Positions 1 to 7,920 of a DNA stretch of 64,000 nucleotides are shown here, piece by piece. The first letter of the stretch is position 1. Every line of letters starts with the position of its first letter. Location: positions 62,001 through 126,000 of the forward strand of contig PMOL01000016.1 of assembly GCA_003162415.1 (NCBI GenBank), read 5' to 3'. A program made the translations under genes and the position numbers. A model generated the notes under the pieces. That model was not told the origin of the DNA and did not search any database. It saw only the letters and a list, made by a program, of their open reading frames with translations. This stretch comes from Candidatus Dormiibacterota bacterium. GTDB lineage: Bacteria > Chloroflexota > Dormibacteria > Aeolococcales > Aeolococcaceae.

Positions 1-243
1 CCGCCGATCATGGCCGGCGTCGCGTTCCCGAGCTTCGTGATCATCTTCATGATCCTGACCCCGTACCTCGACCGCAACCCGAGCCGCCGCCCGCAGGATC
101 GCAGGGTGGCGATCGTGCTGTTCACCGTCTTTGTCTGCCTCTCCGTGGCGTTCGTGGTCATCGGTGAGTTCTTCCGTGGAGAAGCCTTCAACTGGGACTG
201 GACCCTCATCCTCGGTCACCCCGGACTGAGCTCCCCCGTATGA
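1..243 (+). CDS. Cytochrome b (bc-complex) C-terminal fragment, cut by the window edge
   Basis: Only the last 80 codons are present; the reading frame is open from base 1. The fragment holds two hydrophobic helices separated by a charged loop (DRNPSRRPQDRR) and ends in a short polar tail. This resembles the C-terminal helices of a menaquinol-cytochrome c reductase cytochrome b/subunit IV. The stop overlaps the start of the next gene, a multiheme cytochrome c, by 4 nt (ATGA), so the two are probably translationally coupled parts of one quinol-oxidising complex. The heme ligands lie outside the window, so the family call rests on the tail and the context. Confidence 0.6.
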   Translation, partial: PPIMAGVAFPSFVIIFMILTPYLDRNPSRRPQDRRVAIVLFTVFVCLSVAFVVIGEFFRGEAFNWDWTLILGHPGLSSPV

Positions 244-1247
244 GGACGAGGATCATCTTCGTCGGGCTCAGCGTCGTGCTCCTCGGCCTGGTCGGCTGGG
301 CGGCATTCAAGGACTCGAGCAGCCGGACCTACATCACCATTCAGGCGCAGTACCTGAAGGACTATCCGAGCTCGGACTTCAACGTCCAGGTCCAGCAGCT
401 GTTTCCCGCCTTTCCGCAGGCCACCATCGAGGGGGACACGTACCGAGTCGAGCGGTGCATCTCGTGCCACGTCCCTGACATCGGCACCATCGGGCCAGTG
501 GAAGCCGCGAAGCGGCTGAGCGAGGACTTCTTCAAATACGAGCCGAATGCCAAGCAGCTGGCGGCTGAATATCACCTGACCGGCATCCATCCCGCGTACA
601 TCACCCCCACCGGCGGGAACTACCCGCCGTCGCTGAGCTTCGCGGCGTACGGACCGACCAGCTTCACCCCCTTCACCTACACGCCGTATACACCGCCAGG
701 CGCCGCGCCGGCCGCAAAGGTGACGGTCCAGCAGCCGGGCCCGCTCCCCGCGTTCCTCGATCCGTCAACTAACTACGGTGCGTCCACGCCACCGGTGACC
801 GGTCCACTCGGCATCGACCAAGTCGGCTGCATCGTCTGCCACAACGGCAACCGTCTCGGCCTCGACGAGGCCGACGCGCACCAGAACCTGATCATCAACC
901 CCGTCTACACCTTCACCGAGGGGGCGCAGCTCTACTACGCAAACTGCGCCCGCTGCCATGGCGGGCAGGGTGAGGGCGGCGCCGGGCCGCCTCTCAACAA
1001 CCAGGACCGTCTCGGCTACTTCAACGAGGACTATTACTACCGCTGCATCGAGTACGGCTTCACCGATTTCGAGCACTACGGCAGCATCATGCCCAACTGG
1101 GGCGGCATCGCCAGTGACTACAACAAGCAGACCAATCCGCCCGGCCCCGGTGCGGTGCTGAACACCTCACCGGTCCTGACCCAGACGCAGATCAATATCC
1201 TCATCCAGTTCATCCGCCACTGGGAGAGCTACAGCACGCTTCCATGA
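240..1247 (+). CDS. Membrane-anchored triheme c-type cytochrome
   Basis: This 335-residue protein has an N-terminal hydrophobic anchor (residues about 5-22) followed by an extracytoplasmic region. It has three CxxCH heme-binding motifs: CISCH (73-77), CIVCH (197-201) and CARCH (236-240). The third sits in a typical cytochrome c domain, with GGQGEGGAGPPL after it. A Pro/Tyr/Thr-rich stretch (about 128-170) separates hemes 1 and 2. The start overlaps the upstream cytochrome b stop (ATGA). It probably carries electrons from the quinol-oxidising complex to the cytochrome oxidase encoded downstream. The exact family is not identified; the heme count is read directly from the sequence. Confidence 0.85.
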   Translation: MRTRIIFVGLSVVLLGLVGWAAFKDSSSRTYITIQAQYLKDYPSSDFNVQVQQLFPAFPQATIEGDTYRVERCISCHVPDIGTIGPVEAAKRLSEDFFKYEPNAKQLAAEYHLTGIHPAYITPTGGNYPPSLSFAAYGPTSFTPFTYTPYTPPGAAPAAKVTVQQPGPLPAFLDPSTNYGASTPPVTGPLGIDQVGCIVCHNGNRLGLDEADAHQNLIINPVYTFTEGAQLYYANCARCHGGQGEGGAGPPLNNQDRLGYFNEDYYYRCIEYGFTDFEHYGSIMPNWGGIASDYNKQTNPPGPGAVLNTSPVLTQTQINILIQFIRHWESYSTLP

Positions 1248-1257
1248 GAGCAGCACA

Positions 1258-1383
1258 GTGAAACGGCGCAGCACCTTCGCGCGAGACCTGATCGGTACTC
1301 TCGTCGTCTTCTTCAGCCTGCTCGTCTTCACCTTCGTGCTGATCTACGGCGAATTCCTGCTCGAGAACTTCAAGGCGCACTGA
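1258..1383 (+). CDS. 41-residue single-pass membrane protein in the respiratory cluster
   Basis: A GTG-started frame encodes 41 residues: a basic N-terminus (KRRSTFARD), one strongly hydrophobic segment (about residues 11-31) and a short acidic/basic tail. It lies 10 nt after the cytochrome c gene and 5 nt before another tiny membrane protein, on the same strand. Small single-helix subunits are common in terminal oxidases and bc complexes (for example CcoQ or CydX types), but I see no homology to a named one. It is judged real from spacing, topology and context. Confidence 0.5.
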   Translation: MKRRSTFARDLIGTLVVFFSLLVFTFVLIYGEFLLENFKAH

Positions 1384-1388
1384 CGCAG

Positions 1389-1523
1389 ATGCCCATACCG
1401 TTGCTTGCGGAGCTGTATCCCGGCGAGGCCGGCTGGGGCGATGTGCTCTTCGTCGCCATCTGGTCCTTCGGCACGCTGCTGCTCGCCGCGTACTACGTCT
1501 ACCGGGCCTTCGTCGGGCGATGA
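1389..1523 (+). CDS. 44-residue membrane protein in the respiratory cluster
   Basis: The ATG frame encodes 44 residues: a short amphipathic N-terminus (PLLAELYPGEAGW), a single transmembrane segment (about residues 20-38) and the tail YRAFVGR. It is the second of two consecutive mini-genes between the triheme cytochrome and the cytochrome oxidase genes. Both have positive charge at the presumed cytoplasmic end. The function is unknown; an accessory subunit or assembly peptide of the respiratory complex is the best guess from position. Confidence 0.5.
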   Translation: MPIPLLAELYPGEAGWGDVLFVAIWSFGTLLLAAYYVYRAFVGR

Positions 1524-1577
1524 CCGTGAGTGCACTACTGGGCGGCCGCGCCCTCTGGACGTGTCGTTGCGCCGGTG

Positions 1578-1964
1578 ATGGCGTCTGAGGCGGGAGGGGT
1601 CAGCCCCTTGCGCCGCCCCAACCCCGGACTGGCCGCGGGACTCTCGGTCATCCCGGGGCTCGGTCAGCTCTACACCGGGCATCCGCGAAAGGCGCTGTAC
1701 TACCTGTTCTGGACCGTCTTCACGATCGGTCCCGCGGTCCTCCTGATCATGGCCGGGCAGTCGATCGGGCACGGCCTGCTCACCCACGGTTCGGGCGCAC
1801 TATTCCTGCTCACCGCACTCGTCTCGGTGTTCGCCTTCATCGGCCTGTTCCTGGCCGGCCTGTTCGTCTGGGCGAGCTCGATCATCGATGCCTACCAGAG
1901 CGCGGTCGCGATGGGCGCCGGCGACACCGAGCGCGCGGCGCAACGCAGGATGTTCCGGCTGTGA
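1578..1964 (+). CDS. Small multi-spanning membrane protein, TM2-like
   Basis: The ATG at 1578 gives 128 residues; a GTG at 1530 would add 16. After a polar N-terminus comes RRPNPGLAAGLSVIPGLGQ, then LYTGHPRKALYY. This Gly/Pro-rich first helix and GxGQxYxG turn are typical of TM2-like membrane proteins. Two or three further hydrophobic segments follow. No enzymatic motif is visible. It sits between the small respiratory mini-genes and the cytochrome oxidase genes, and its stop overlaps the next small gene (GTGA). The function is unknown. Confidence 0.6.
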   Translation: MASEAGGVSPLRRPNPGLAAGLSVIPGLGQLYTGHPRKALYYLFWTVFTIGPAVLLIMAGQSIGHGLLTHGSGALFLLTALVSVFAFIGLFLAGLFVWASSIIDAYQSAVAMGAGDTERAAQRRMFRL

Positions 1965-2161
1965 GCTCGGAAGCTCCCAAATCGCTGCTCGGGCGGCTGC
2001 GGCGGCGCCAGCGATCGGCGGCGACCGGCGAGGTGCTTCCCGACCCGTCGATACCACCCGGAAACCGCGGCTCGTGGGATCGCGCCGCACTCGTCAACAC
2101 CGACATCACCGAGCTTGTGAAACGCCAGATCAATACCAAGACCAAGATATGGCAGCGCTGA
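1961..2161 (+). CDS. Small basic hypothetical protein
   Basis: This 66-residue, Arg/Lys-rich, non-membrane protein starts at a GTG that overlaps the previous stop by 4 nt. The coupling and the absence of another candidate here argue that it is real. It has no recognisable domain. An 80-nt gap separates it from the oxidase subunit II gene. Confidence 0.45.
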   Translation: MSSEAPKSLLGRLRRRQRSAATGEVLPDPSIPPGNRGSWDRAALVNTDITELVKRQINTKTKIWQR

Positions 2162-2240
2162 TCCTGTCCCCGCCACCCGGGGCCTCAGACGGCTCGGATT
2201 GCCCGGCTGAACGCCGCTATGCGATCATCCTGCGTCGCGG

Positions 2241-3035
2241 ATGAACCTGCTCGCACAGTCCACCTGTTGCGTCAACAATGCCGGCGCTTTCGGCGATGGC
2301 GGCACGATCAGCGACCGAGCGCTCGGCGTCTACACCGCCGTGTTCTGGGCCTCGGTGGTCCTCGGTGTCATCGTCACGGGACTGCTGCTCTATGCGTTCG
2401 TGAAATTCCGTCGCCGCAGCGACGCTGATGATCCACCGCAGTTTCACGGCAACACGAGGCTGGAGATCGCCTGGACGCTGGTTCCGCTGGCGACGTTTCT
2501 TTCACTCTTCGGCCTCACCGCGGCGAACATGCCGTTCATCAACAACATCCATACGGGCACGCAGTACACGGTCACGGTCATCGGTCAGCAGTTCAGCTGG
2601 ACGTTCGACTACGGCGCGAGCAGCAGCGGTGCGCGCGTCCGCAGCTTCGGTACGCTGTTCCTCCCTGAGAACACGGATGTCGCCCTCAACATCGTGTCCA
2701 CGGATCCGCCGTGCAAGGTGAGTCCTTCGGTCTCGTCGGGAAGCACGCTTGCGCAGGAGATCGCCACCGAGGGATGCGGCGTGAACCACAGCTTCTTCGC
2801 TCCGGCGCTCGGTCAGCAGATGAACGCGATTCCCGGTGATGTCAACACCGCGCCGATCGAGGCTCGTCAGGGAACGTATTACGGCCAGTGCACCGAGCTC
2901 TGCGGGGTGGGTCACGCAACCATGACCTTCGACGTCATCGCGCTGCCCATGAACCAGTTCCAATCGTGCGTGTTCGGAAATCCCAGTGGCTCGATCGACC
3001 CGACTAGCAAGTCGTGCACTCTCGGAGGATCTTGA
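2241..3035 (+). CDS. ctaC: Cytochrome c oxidase subunit II (CuA)
   Basis: Subunit II accepts electrons from a c-type cytochrome or cupredoxin at the binuclear CuA site and passes them to heme a in subunit I. Two transmembrane helices (about 33-56 and 78-98) precede a cupredoxin domain. The aromatic patch GQQFSWTFDY is at 115-124. CuA ligands are all visible: His183, Cys217, Glu219, Cys221, His225 and Met228 (CTELCGVGHATM). Unusually, about 25 residues (156-180, with Cys158 and Cys179) are inserted between the STD strand and the ligand His183, where common subunits run straight on. No cleavable signal peptide or heme domain is seen. The stop overlaps the subunit I start (TGATG). Confidence 0.93.
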   Translation: MNLLAQSTCCVNNAGAFGDGGTISDRALGVYTAVFWASVVLGVIVTGLLLYAFVKFRRRSDADDPPQFHGNTRLEIAWTLVPLATFLSLFGLTAANMPFINNIHTGTQYTVTVIGQQFSWTFDYGASSSGARVRSFGTLFLPENTDVALNIVSTDPPCKVSPSVSSGSTLAQEIATEGCGVNHSFFAPALGQQMNAIPGDVNTAPIEARQGTYYGQCTELCGVGHATMTFDVIALPMNQFQSCVFGNPSGSIDPTSKSCTLGGS

Positions 3036-4729
3036 TGGCGGTCATGGACGCGACGCTTCCCCGGGCACGCTTTGCCCGCGTCGACAAGTCGAAGGGCGTC
3101 CTCGGCTGGTTGACCACTGTCGACCACAAGAAGATCGCGATCATGTACCTGTTCCTGACGTTCTTCTTCTTCATCGTCGGCGGCATCATGGCCCTGCTGA
3201 TCCGGATCCAGCTCGCCGAGCCGCAGAACACGTTTCTCACGCCCGAGCAGTACAACCAGATCTTCACGATGCACGGGACGACGATGATCTTCCTGTGGAT
3301 CATCCCGGTGTGGGCCGGATTCGGCAATTACATGGTCCCGCTGATGATCGGTGCGCGCGACATGGCGTTTCCGCGCATCAACGCGCTGTCGTTCTGGCTC
3401 CTCCCGCTCGGCGGCCTGGTGATGTACTCGGGCTTCCTCGTACCCGCAACCACCCATGCCGGCCTGCTCTGCCCCGGCGGCCCGGGTGATGCGGGATGGA
3501 CCGGGTACGTGCCACTCACCGGTGCCCACTACAGCTGCAGCATGGGCCAGGACCTGTGGATCATCGGACTCCACCTGGTCGGCATCTCGTCGATGCTCGG
3601 CGGCATCAACTTCCTCGCGACCATCCACAACATGCGTGCCAAGGGCATGACCTGGGGGCGGCTCCCGCTGTTCGTATGGGCGCAGGAGATCACCGCGGCG
3701 CTGGTCGTCCTCGCATCTCCGTTCCTCGCCTCCGGACTGGCGATGAACCTGCTCGACCGCCAGATCGGCACCAACTTCTTCGACCCGGTCAACGGCGGCA
3801 GCGCGCTGCTCTACCAGTTCGTGTTCTGGTTCTACTCGCACCCGGCGGTCTACATCATGATCCTGCCCGCGTTCGGGATCATCAGCGAGATCATCCCCGT
3901 GTTCAGTCGAAAGCCGATCTTCGGTTACAAGGCGATGGCGGCGTCCATCGCAGCGATCGCCGTGCTCGGGTTCATCGTCTTCGTGCACCACATGTTCGTC
4001 ACCGGACTACCGCTCGTGGTGCAGACGTTCTTCGCCTTCACAACCTTTGTCATCGGCGTTCCGACCGGGGTGAAGATCTTCAGCTGGCTTGCCACGATGT
4101 GGGGAGGGAGCATCAAATACGACACGCCCATGCTCTTCGCCGCCGGGTTCTTATTGATGTTCCTGATCGGTGGCATTGACGGCGTTTACCTCGGCAGCCT
4201 CGCCGTCGACCGGCTGGTGCACGGAACCTACTGGGTCGTGGCGCATATTCACTACGTGCTCTTCGGCGGCAGCGTCTTCGGCGTGTTCGCTGCCTTTTAT
4301 TACTGGTTCCCGAAAGTCACGGGGCGATTCCTCAACGAGAAGCTCGGGAAGCTGCATTTCTGGTTGATGTTCATCGGCATGAACCTGACGTTCCTGCCGA
4401 TGCACGCGCTCGGCCTGCTCGGGATGCCGCGACGGATCGCTACCTACCTGGACAATCGCGGCTGGGGGGATCTCAACTCGCTGATCACCTTCGGCGCCTT
4501 CGTGATCGCCATCTCGATCACGGTCTTCATGATCAATTTCGTGATCAGCATGCGTGCACCGAAGACGGCGCCGGACGATCCGTGGGAGGCCAACACCCTC
4601 GAGTGGGCAACGTCGTCGCCGCCGCCGGCCTGGAACTTCGACGAGGAGCAGGAGGTGTTCAGCCTGAGGCCGGTTCGCGACAAGCGCATCGCAGGCAAGA
4701 AGGCCGCCGCGTCGGGAGCACCCGCGTAG
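3035..4729 (+). CDS. ctaD: Cytochrome c oxidase subunit I, A2-type
   Basis: Catalytic subunit of the heme-copper oxygen reductase, reducing O2 and pumping protons. I chose the ATG at 3035 because a strong GGAGGA lies 5 nt upstream and it overlaps the ctaC stop; a GTG at 3014 is an alternative. At 564 residues it has the usual length. Key motifs are FTMHGTTMIF (heme a ligand His), YSHPAVY (residues 267-273, CuB His and cross-linked Tyr), VHHMFVTG (CuB histidines) and VVAHIHYVLFGG (heme ligands). The YSHPxVY form, lacking the Glu of HPEVY, is the signature known for A2-type oxidases, which use a Tyr-Ser pair in the D channel. Twelve or more membrane helices are expected. Confidence 0.96.
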   Translation: MAVMDATLPRARFARVDKSKGVLGWLTTVDHKKIAIMYLFLTFFFFIVGGIMALLIRIQLAEPQNTFLTPEQYNQIFTMHGTTMIFLWIIPVWAGFGNYMVPLMIGARDMAFPRINALSFWLLPLGGLVMYSGFLVPATTHAGLLCPGGPGDAGWTGYVPLTGAHYSCSMGQDLWIIGLHLVGISSMLGGINFLATIHNMRAKGMTWGRLPLFVWAQEITAALVVLASPFLASGLAMNLLDRQIGTNFFDPVNGGSALLYQFVFWFYSHPAVYIMILPAFGIISEIIPVFSRKPIFGYKAMAASIAAIAVLGFIVFVHHMFVTGLPLVVQTFFAFTTFVIGVPTGVKIFSWLATMWGGSIKYDTPMLFAAGFLLMFLIGGIDGVYLGSLAVDRLVHGTYWVVAHIHYVLFGGSVFGVFAAFYYWFPKVTGRFLNEKLGKLHFWLMFIGMNLTFLPMHALGLLGMPRRIATYLDNRGWGDLNSLITFGAFVIAISITVFMINFVISMRAPKTAPDDPWEANTLEWATSSPPPAWNFDEEQEVFSLRPVRDKRIAGKKAAASGAPA

Positions 4730-4742
4730 CGCTGGTGGCACC

Positions 4743-5732
4743 GTGATTCCCGCGCGGCCGTCGGCAGGGTTCCGCCGCCTCGCGGTGTGGACGGCGATCC
4801 TGACGTACCTGCTCATCGTCTGGGGCGGGATCGTGCGCGTCAGCGGCAGCGGCAACGGCTGCGGGACCACCGACCAGTGGCCACTCTGCCACGGATCGCT
4901 GCTGCCCGCATGGCAGATCAACACGCTCATCGAGTTCACGCACCGCTGGATCGCCTCGATCTGCACGCTGCTGGTGATCATCCTCACGGTGTCGACGTGG
5001 ATCTGGCATCGGCATCAGCGCAGGATCCTGGTCGGCACCAGCATCGCCGCCGCGCTCTTCGTCGTGCAGATCGCTCTCGGTGCGCTCGCTGTCGAGTACA
5101 ACCTTCCCGGTGGCGTGGTGATGATCCACCTCGCCAACGCGCTACTCCTGTTCGCGGTGCTCATCTACGTCGCGGTGGTCGCCTGCACCGTCGGAACGCC
5201 AGGCCGAAGCCCGAGCCTGTCGGGTGCGCTCGCCCCCTCAGTCAAGCTGCCCGTGATCATCGCGGTCGTTGCCACCTACCTGGTGGCGTTGAGCGGCGCG
5301 TTCGTCGTGGAGACCGGCTCCGGAGGCGGGTGCACCAGCTGGCCGCTGTGCGGGAGCGGCTTCTCGCTGCCGACGGGCCAGGCGGCGACCATCAACGTCG
5401 CGCACCGCGTCGTCGCGCTCGTCGTCGTTCTGCTGCTCGGCGGTCTCATGGCCATGATCGCGGGCCGTCGTCGCGGCGACCGCGTGGTCCGCATCGGCGT
5501 GATGGCGGTCAACCTGCTGCTCGTCCTGCAGGTGGCCGCGGGTGCGCTGGTCGTGCTCCTCGGCCTCCCCGCATGGGTTCGCGGCCTCCACATCGCACTC
5601 GCGTCGCTGCTATGGGGGTCGGTGGTCCTGGTCGCGGTGGTGAGCACCCTGCCGATGAACGAGCCCGTCCCGGCGGCGGCACCCCAGCGCGGTGACGCGC
5701 TGCGGCCCCAGGCCAAGGTGGCGCAGTCGTGA
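4743..5732 (+). CDS. ctaA: Heme A synthase
   Basis: Integral membrane enzyme that oxidises the C8 methyl of heme O to make heme A for the oxidase. The 329-residue protein has eight predicted helices in two similar halves. Each half carries a Cys pair and WPLC motif (CGTTDQWPLC at 40-49 and CTSWPLC later) and heme-ligand histidines, including EFTHRW (64-69), MIHLANA, VAHRVVA and LHIALA. The GTG start is 13 nt after ctaD. The stop overlaps the start of ctaB, so heme O and heme A synthesis are coupled with the structural genes. Confidence 0.93.
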   Translation: MIPARPSAGFRRLAVWTAILTYLLIVWGGIVRVSGSGNGCGTTDQWPLCHGSLLPAWQINTLIEFTHRWIASICTLLVIILTVSTWIWHRHQRRILVGTSIAAALFVVQIALGALAVEYNLPGGVVMIHLANALLLFAVLIYVAVVACTVGTPGRSPSLSGALAPSVKLPVIIAVVATYLVALSGAFVVETGSGGGCTSWPLCGSGFSLPTGQAATINVAHRVVALVVVLLLGGLMAMIAGRRRGDRVVRIGVMAVNLLLVLQVAAGALVVLLGLPAWVRGLHIALASLLWGSVVLVAVVSTLPMNEPVPAAAPQRGDALRPQAKVAQS

Positions 5733-6637
5733 CCGTCGCGGTCAGCCTCGACGTCCTCCCGCGCCGCCGCATGGCCGACGTCGCCCGCGACTACGTCGCG
5801 CTCACCAAGCCTCGGGTGATCCTCCTCCTCGAGGTCACCGCGGTCGCGGCCATGGTGATTGCCGACCGAGGCTGGCCGGGCTGGCGGCTCGTCCTGCTCA
5901 CCGTCGCCGGCGGCTGGCTCGCGGCCTCAGGTGCAAACGCGATCAACTGCTGGTTCGACCGCGATATCGACCAGACGATGGGACGGACCCGAAGCCGGCC
6001 GCTTCCCTCGGGTCGCATCGAGCCCCGTCAGGCACTGACGTTCGGCGTCTTTCTCGGCGCAGCGTCATTCGCCCTGCTGGCCACGACCGTGAACGTCCTC
6101 TCAGCGAGCCTGGCGCTGCTCGCCCTGCTCTTCTACGTGTTCGTGTACACCATGTGGCTGAAGCGCTCGTCGATGCAGAACATCGTCATCGGCGGCGCGG
6201 CCGGCGCCATTCCGCCACTGGTCGGCTGGTCGGCGGTGACCGGCAGCCTCGATATCACCGCGGTCTTCCTGTTCGCGGTCGTCTTCTACTGGACGCCTCC
6301 GCACTTCTGGGCGCTCTCGCTGCTGATCAAGAACGACTACGCCCGCGCCGGCGTCCCGATGATGCCGGTCGTCCAGGGCGACCGCCAGACCCGCTATCAG
6401 ATCGTGCTCTACACGATCGTGCTCTGCCTGGTGACCGTGCTCCCCCTGCTCACCCGGTCCTTCGGGGCCGTCTACCTCGGGGGCGCGGCGGTGCTCGACG
6501 CGATCCTGCTGGCCGACGCCGTGGTCGCCGCCCGGCGCCCGACGGCGCGCTCGGCACGCCGGCTCTTCTACCATTCAATGATCTACCTGGCTCTGCTCTT
6601 CGCGATCATGGCGATCGACCGGGTGACAGGGCTCTGA
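5729..6637 (+). CDS. ctaB: Protoheme IX farnesyltransferase (heme O synthase)
   Basis: UbiA-superfamily prenyltransferase that attaches farnesyl to heme B, giving heme O. The typical opening YVALTKPRVILLLEVTA is present, then the prenyl-diphosphate/Mg motif NCWFDRDIDQTMGRTRSRPL and the second motif region YTMWLKRSSMQNIVIGG. Later comes YWTPPHFWALSLLIKNDY. Length 302 residues with about eight or nine helices. The GTG start at 5729 overlaps the ctaA stop; an ATG at 5771 is an alternative. Its product is the substrate of the enzyme encoded just upstream. Confidence 0.95.
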   Translation: MTVAVSLDVLPRRRMADVARDYVALTKPRVILLLEVTAVAAMVIADRGWPGWRLVLLTVAGGWLAASGANAINCWFDRDIDQTMGRTRSRPLPSGRIEPRQALTFGVFLGAASFALLATTVNVLSASLALLALLFYVFVYTMWLKRSSMQNIVIGGAAGAIPPLVGWSAVTGSLDITAVFLFAVVFYWTPPHFWALSLLIKNDYARAGVPMMPVVQGDRQTRYQIVLYTIVLCLVTVLPLLTRSFGAVYLGGAAVLDAILLADAVVAARRPTARSARRLFYHSMIYLALLFAIMAIDRVTGL

Positions 6638-6650
6638 GGAGGACGCGCCG

Positions 6651-6770
6651 ATGAACCGAAAGCTCGCCCGCAGGAACATGCGAATGGGCGCCGCCATGTT
6701 CGTCATGCTGCTCATCCTCATGGGTGCGGCGTTCGTCTGGGCGGCGATCTTCCTCGCCGTCACGAAATGA
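6651..6770 (+). CDS. 39-residue single-pass membrane protein of the oxidase operon
   Basis: The ATG frame has a strong GAGGAGG ribosome binding site 7 nt upstream. The product is a very basic N-terminus (NRKLARRNMR) followed by one Met/Ala-rich transmembrane helix. It lies between ctaB and an oxidase-associated small membrane protein. Tiny helices of this kind are found with caa3-type oxidases, but I cannot name a family. The quality of the binding site makes it probable that it is expressed. Confidence 0.6.
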   Translation: MNRKLARRNMRMGAAMFVMLLILMGAAFVWAAIFLAVTK

Positions 6771-6780
6771 AGGAGGGTCG

Positions 6781-7044
6781 GTGAGCGACGACGCGGTGGC
6801 GACAGCGACCCATGACGAGGATGTGGAGCACGAGCACCCGCATCTGCCTCCCCCGAGCTTCGTCCCGATCAACCTCGCACTCGCCCTCGCGATCACGCTG
6901 ACCGGCTTTCTCACCGACATCCGGGCGGTCGTGGGGCCGGCCATGTGGGGGATCGGGTTGATCTACCTCATCGTCACGTGTTTCTTCTGGGCTCGCGGCG
7001 CGAGGGCTGAGTACCTGGAGCTCCCGGAGGACGGAGGGCACTGA
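6781..7044 (+). CDS. Oxidase-associated small membrane protein, subunit IV-like
   Basis: The GTG at 6781 has AGGAGGG just upstream, giving 87 residues. A His/Glu-rich soluble N-terminus (THDEDVEHEHPHLPPPS) precedes two hydrophobic segments (about 30-47 and 52-71). Size, two-helix topology and position between ctaB and ctaG suggest a small oxidase subunit similar in role to subunit IV. The His-rich head could bind copper, which is speculation. Its stop (TGA) overlaps the proposed CTG start of ctaG. Confidence 0.6.
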   Translation: MSDDAVATATHDEDVEHEHPHLPPPSFVPINLALALAITLTGFLTDIRAVVGPAMWGIGLIYLIVTCFFWARGARAEYLELPEDGGH

Positions 7045-7886
7045 CGGCACATCTGGGGTTCGGCGACTGGACGTGGGATCCCACAGTCATCTGCGGCCTG
7101 GTTGCAGTGGCCGCCGGCTACATCATCGCGATGCGCCGCGGCACGATCGGCCCGGACGACGATGTCACCCCGTGGTTTCGCCATCCGCGCCTGAGGCCGG
7201 TGTTCTTCTTCGCCGGGCTCCTGCTCGCGTTCATCGCGCTCGAATCACCGATCGACAAGGGCGGCGACTACTACCTGTTCTCGCTCCACATGGTCCAGCA
7301 CATGCTGCTCATGATGGTGGCGCCGCCGTTGCTCCTTCTCGGGATCGCCGGGGCTCGCCCGGCGCCCCGCGACCGACACAGCACGCTGCGCTCCGTATGG
7401 TGGGTGATCACCCGCCCGTGGCCGGCGGTGACCATCTTCAACGCAGTATTGCTGCTCTGGCATGTCCCGTCGCTGTACGACACGACGCTGACCACGGTTC
7501 CCGTGCACATCGTCGAGCACCTCAGTTTCATCGGGGTCGGGGTCATCGTGTGGTGGCCGGTGGTCGACCCGATTCGCGATGAGCGGACGCGCACGGTGAG
7601 TCCGCTCACCAAGATCGCCGCGCTGAGCATTGCGGGGATCCCGCCAACCGTCCTCGGCATCATCTTCGCACTCGCATCGGCACCGATCTACAGCTTCTAC
7701 GTCCAGGCGCCTCGGCTCTGGGGGGTGTCGGCGCTCACCGATCAGCAGTACGGCGGCGTGATCATGCTCGGCGTCGGGAACATCGTCTACTTCATCGCCA
7801 TCATCGTCGTCTTCATGCGCCTCTTCTCCGACCCCGGCCGGGATGAGGAGCTGGCGGCGGATCGGATCGCCGAGGCGCTCCGTTGA
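7041..7886 (+). CDS. ctaG: Cytochrome c oxidase assembly factor CtaG, probable CTG start
   Basis: Integral membrane CtaG of the caa3 type, thought to help copper insertion into the oxidase. Seven helices are expected. Conserved pieces include LHMVQHMLLMMVAPPLLLLG, WHVPSLYD and HIVEHLSFIGVGVIVWWPV. The first ATG/GTG/TTG in frame is a GTG at 7107, which would delete the conserved GDWTWDP opening and half of the first helix. No other standard start exists back to a stop at 7008. A CTG at 7041, overlapping the upstream TGA as CTGA and preceded by GGAGGACGGAGGG, restores the full N-terminus (281 residues). I therefore annotate CTG, with the GTG as the conservative fallback. Confidence 0.85.
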   Translation: MTAHLGFGDWTWDPTVICGLVAVAAGYIIAMRRGTIGPDDDVTPWFRHPRLRPVFFFAGLLLAFIALESPIDKGGDYYLFSLHMVQHMLLMMVAPPLLLLGIAGARPAPRDRHSTLRSVWWVITRPWPAVTIFNAVLLLWHVPSLYDTTLTTVPVHIVEHLSFIGVGVIVWWPVVDPIRDERTRTVSPLTKIAALSIAGIPPTVLGIIFALASAPIYSFYVQAPRLWGVSALTDQQYGGVIMLGVGNIVYFIAIIVVFMRLFSDPGRDEELAADRIAEALR

Positions 7887-7920
7887 GTGCCGAGACGTCT
7901 CGGCGAACCCATCCCTTAAG

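Noticed and set aside
2912..3991. 359-codon minus-strand frame opposite ctaD
   Set aside because: Low-complexity charged product opposite an unmistakable cytochrome oxidase subunit.
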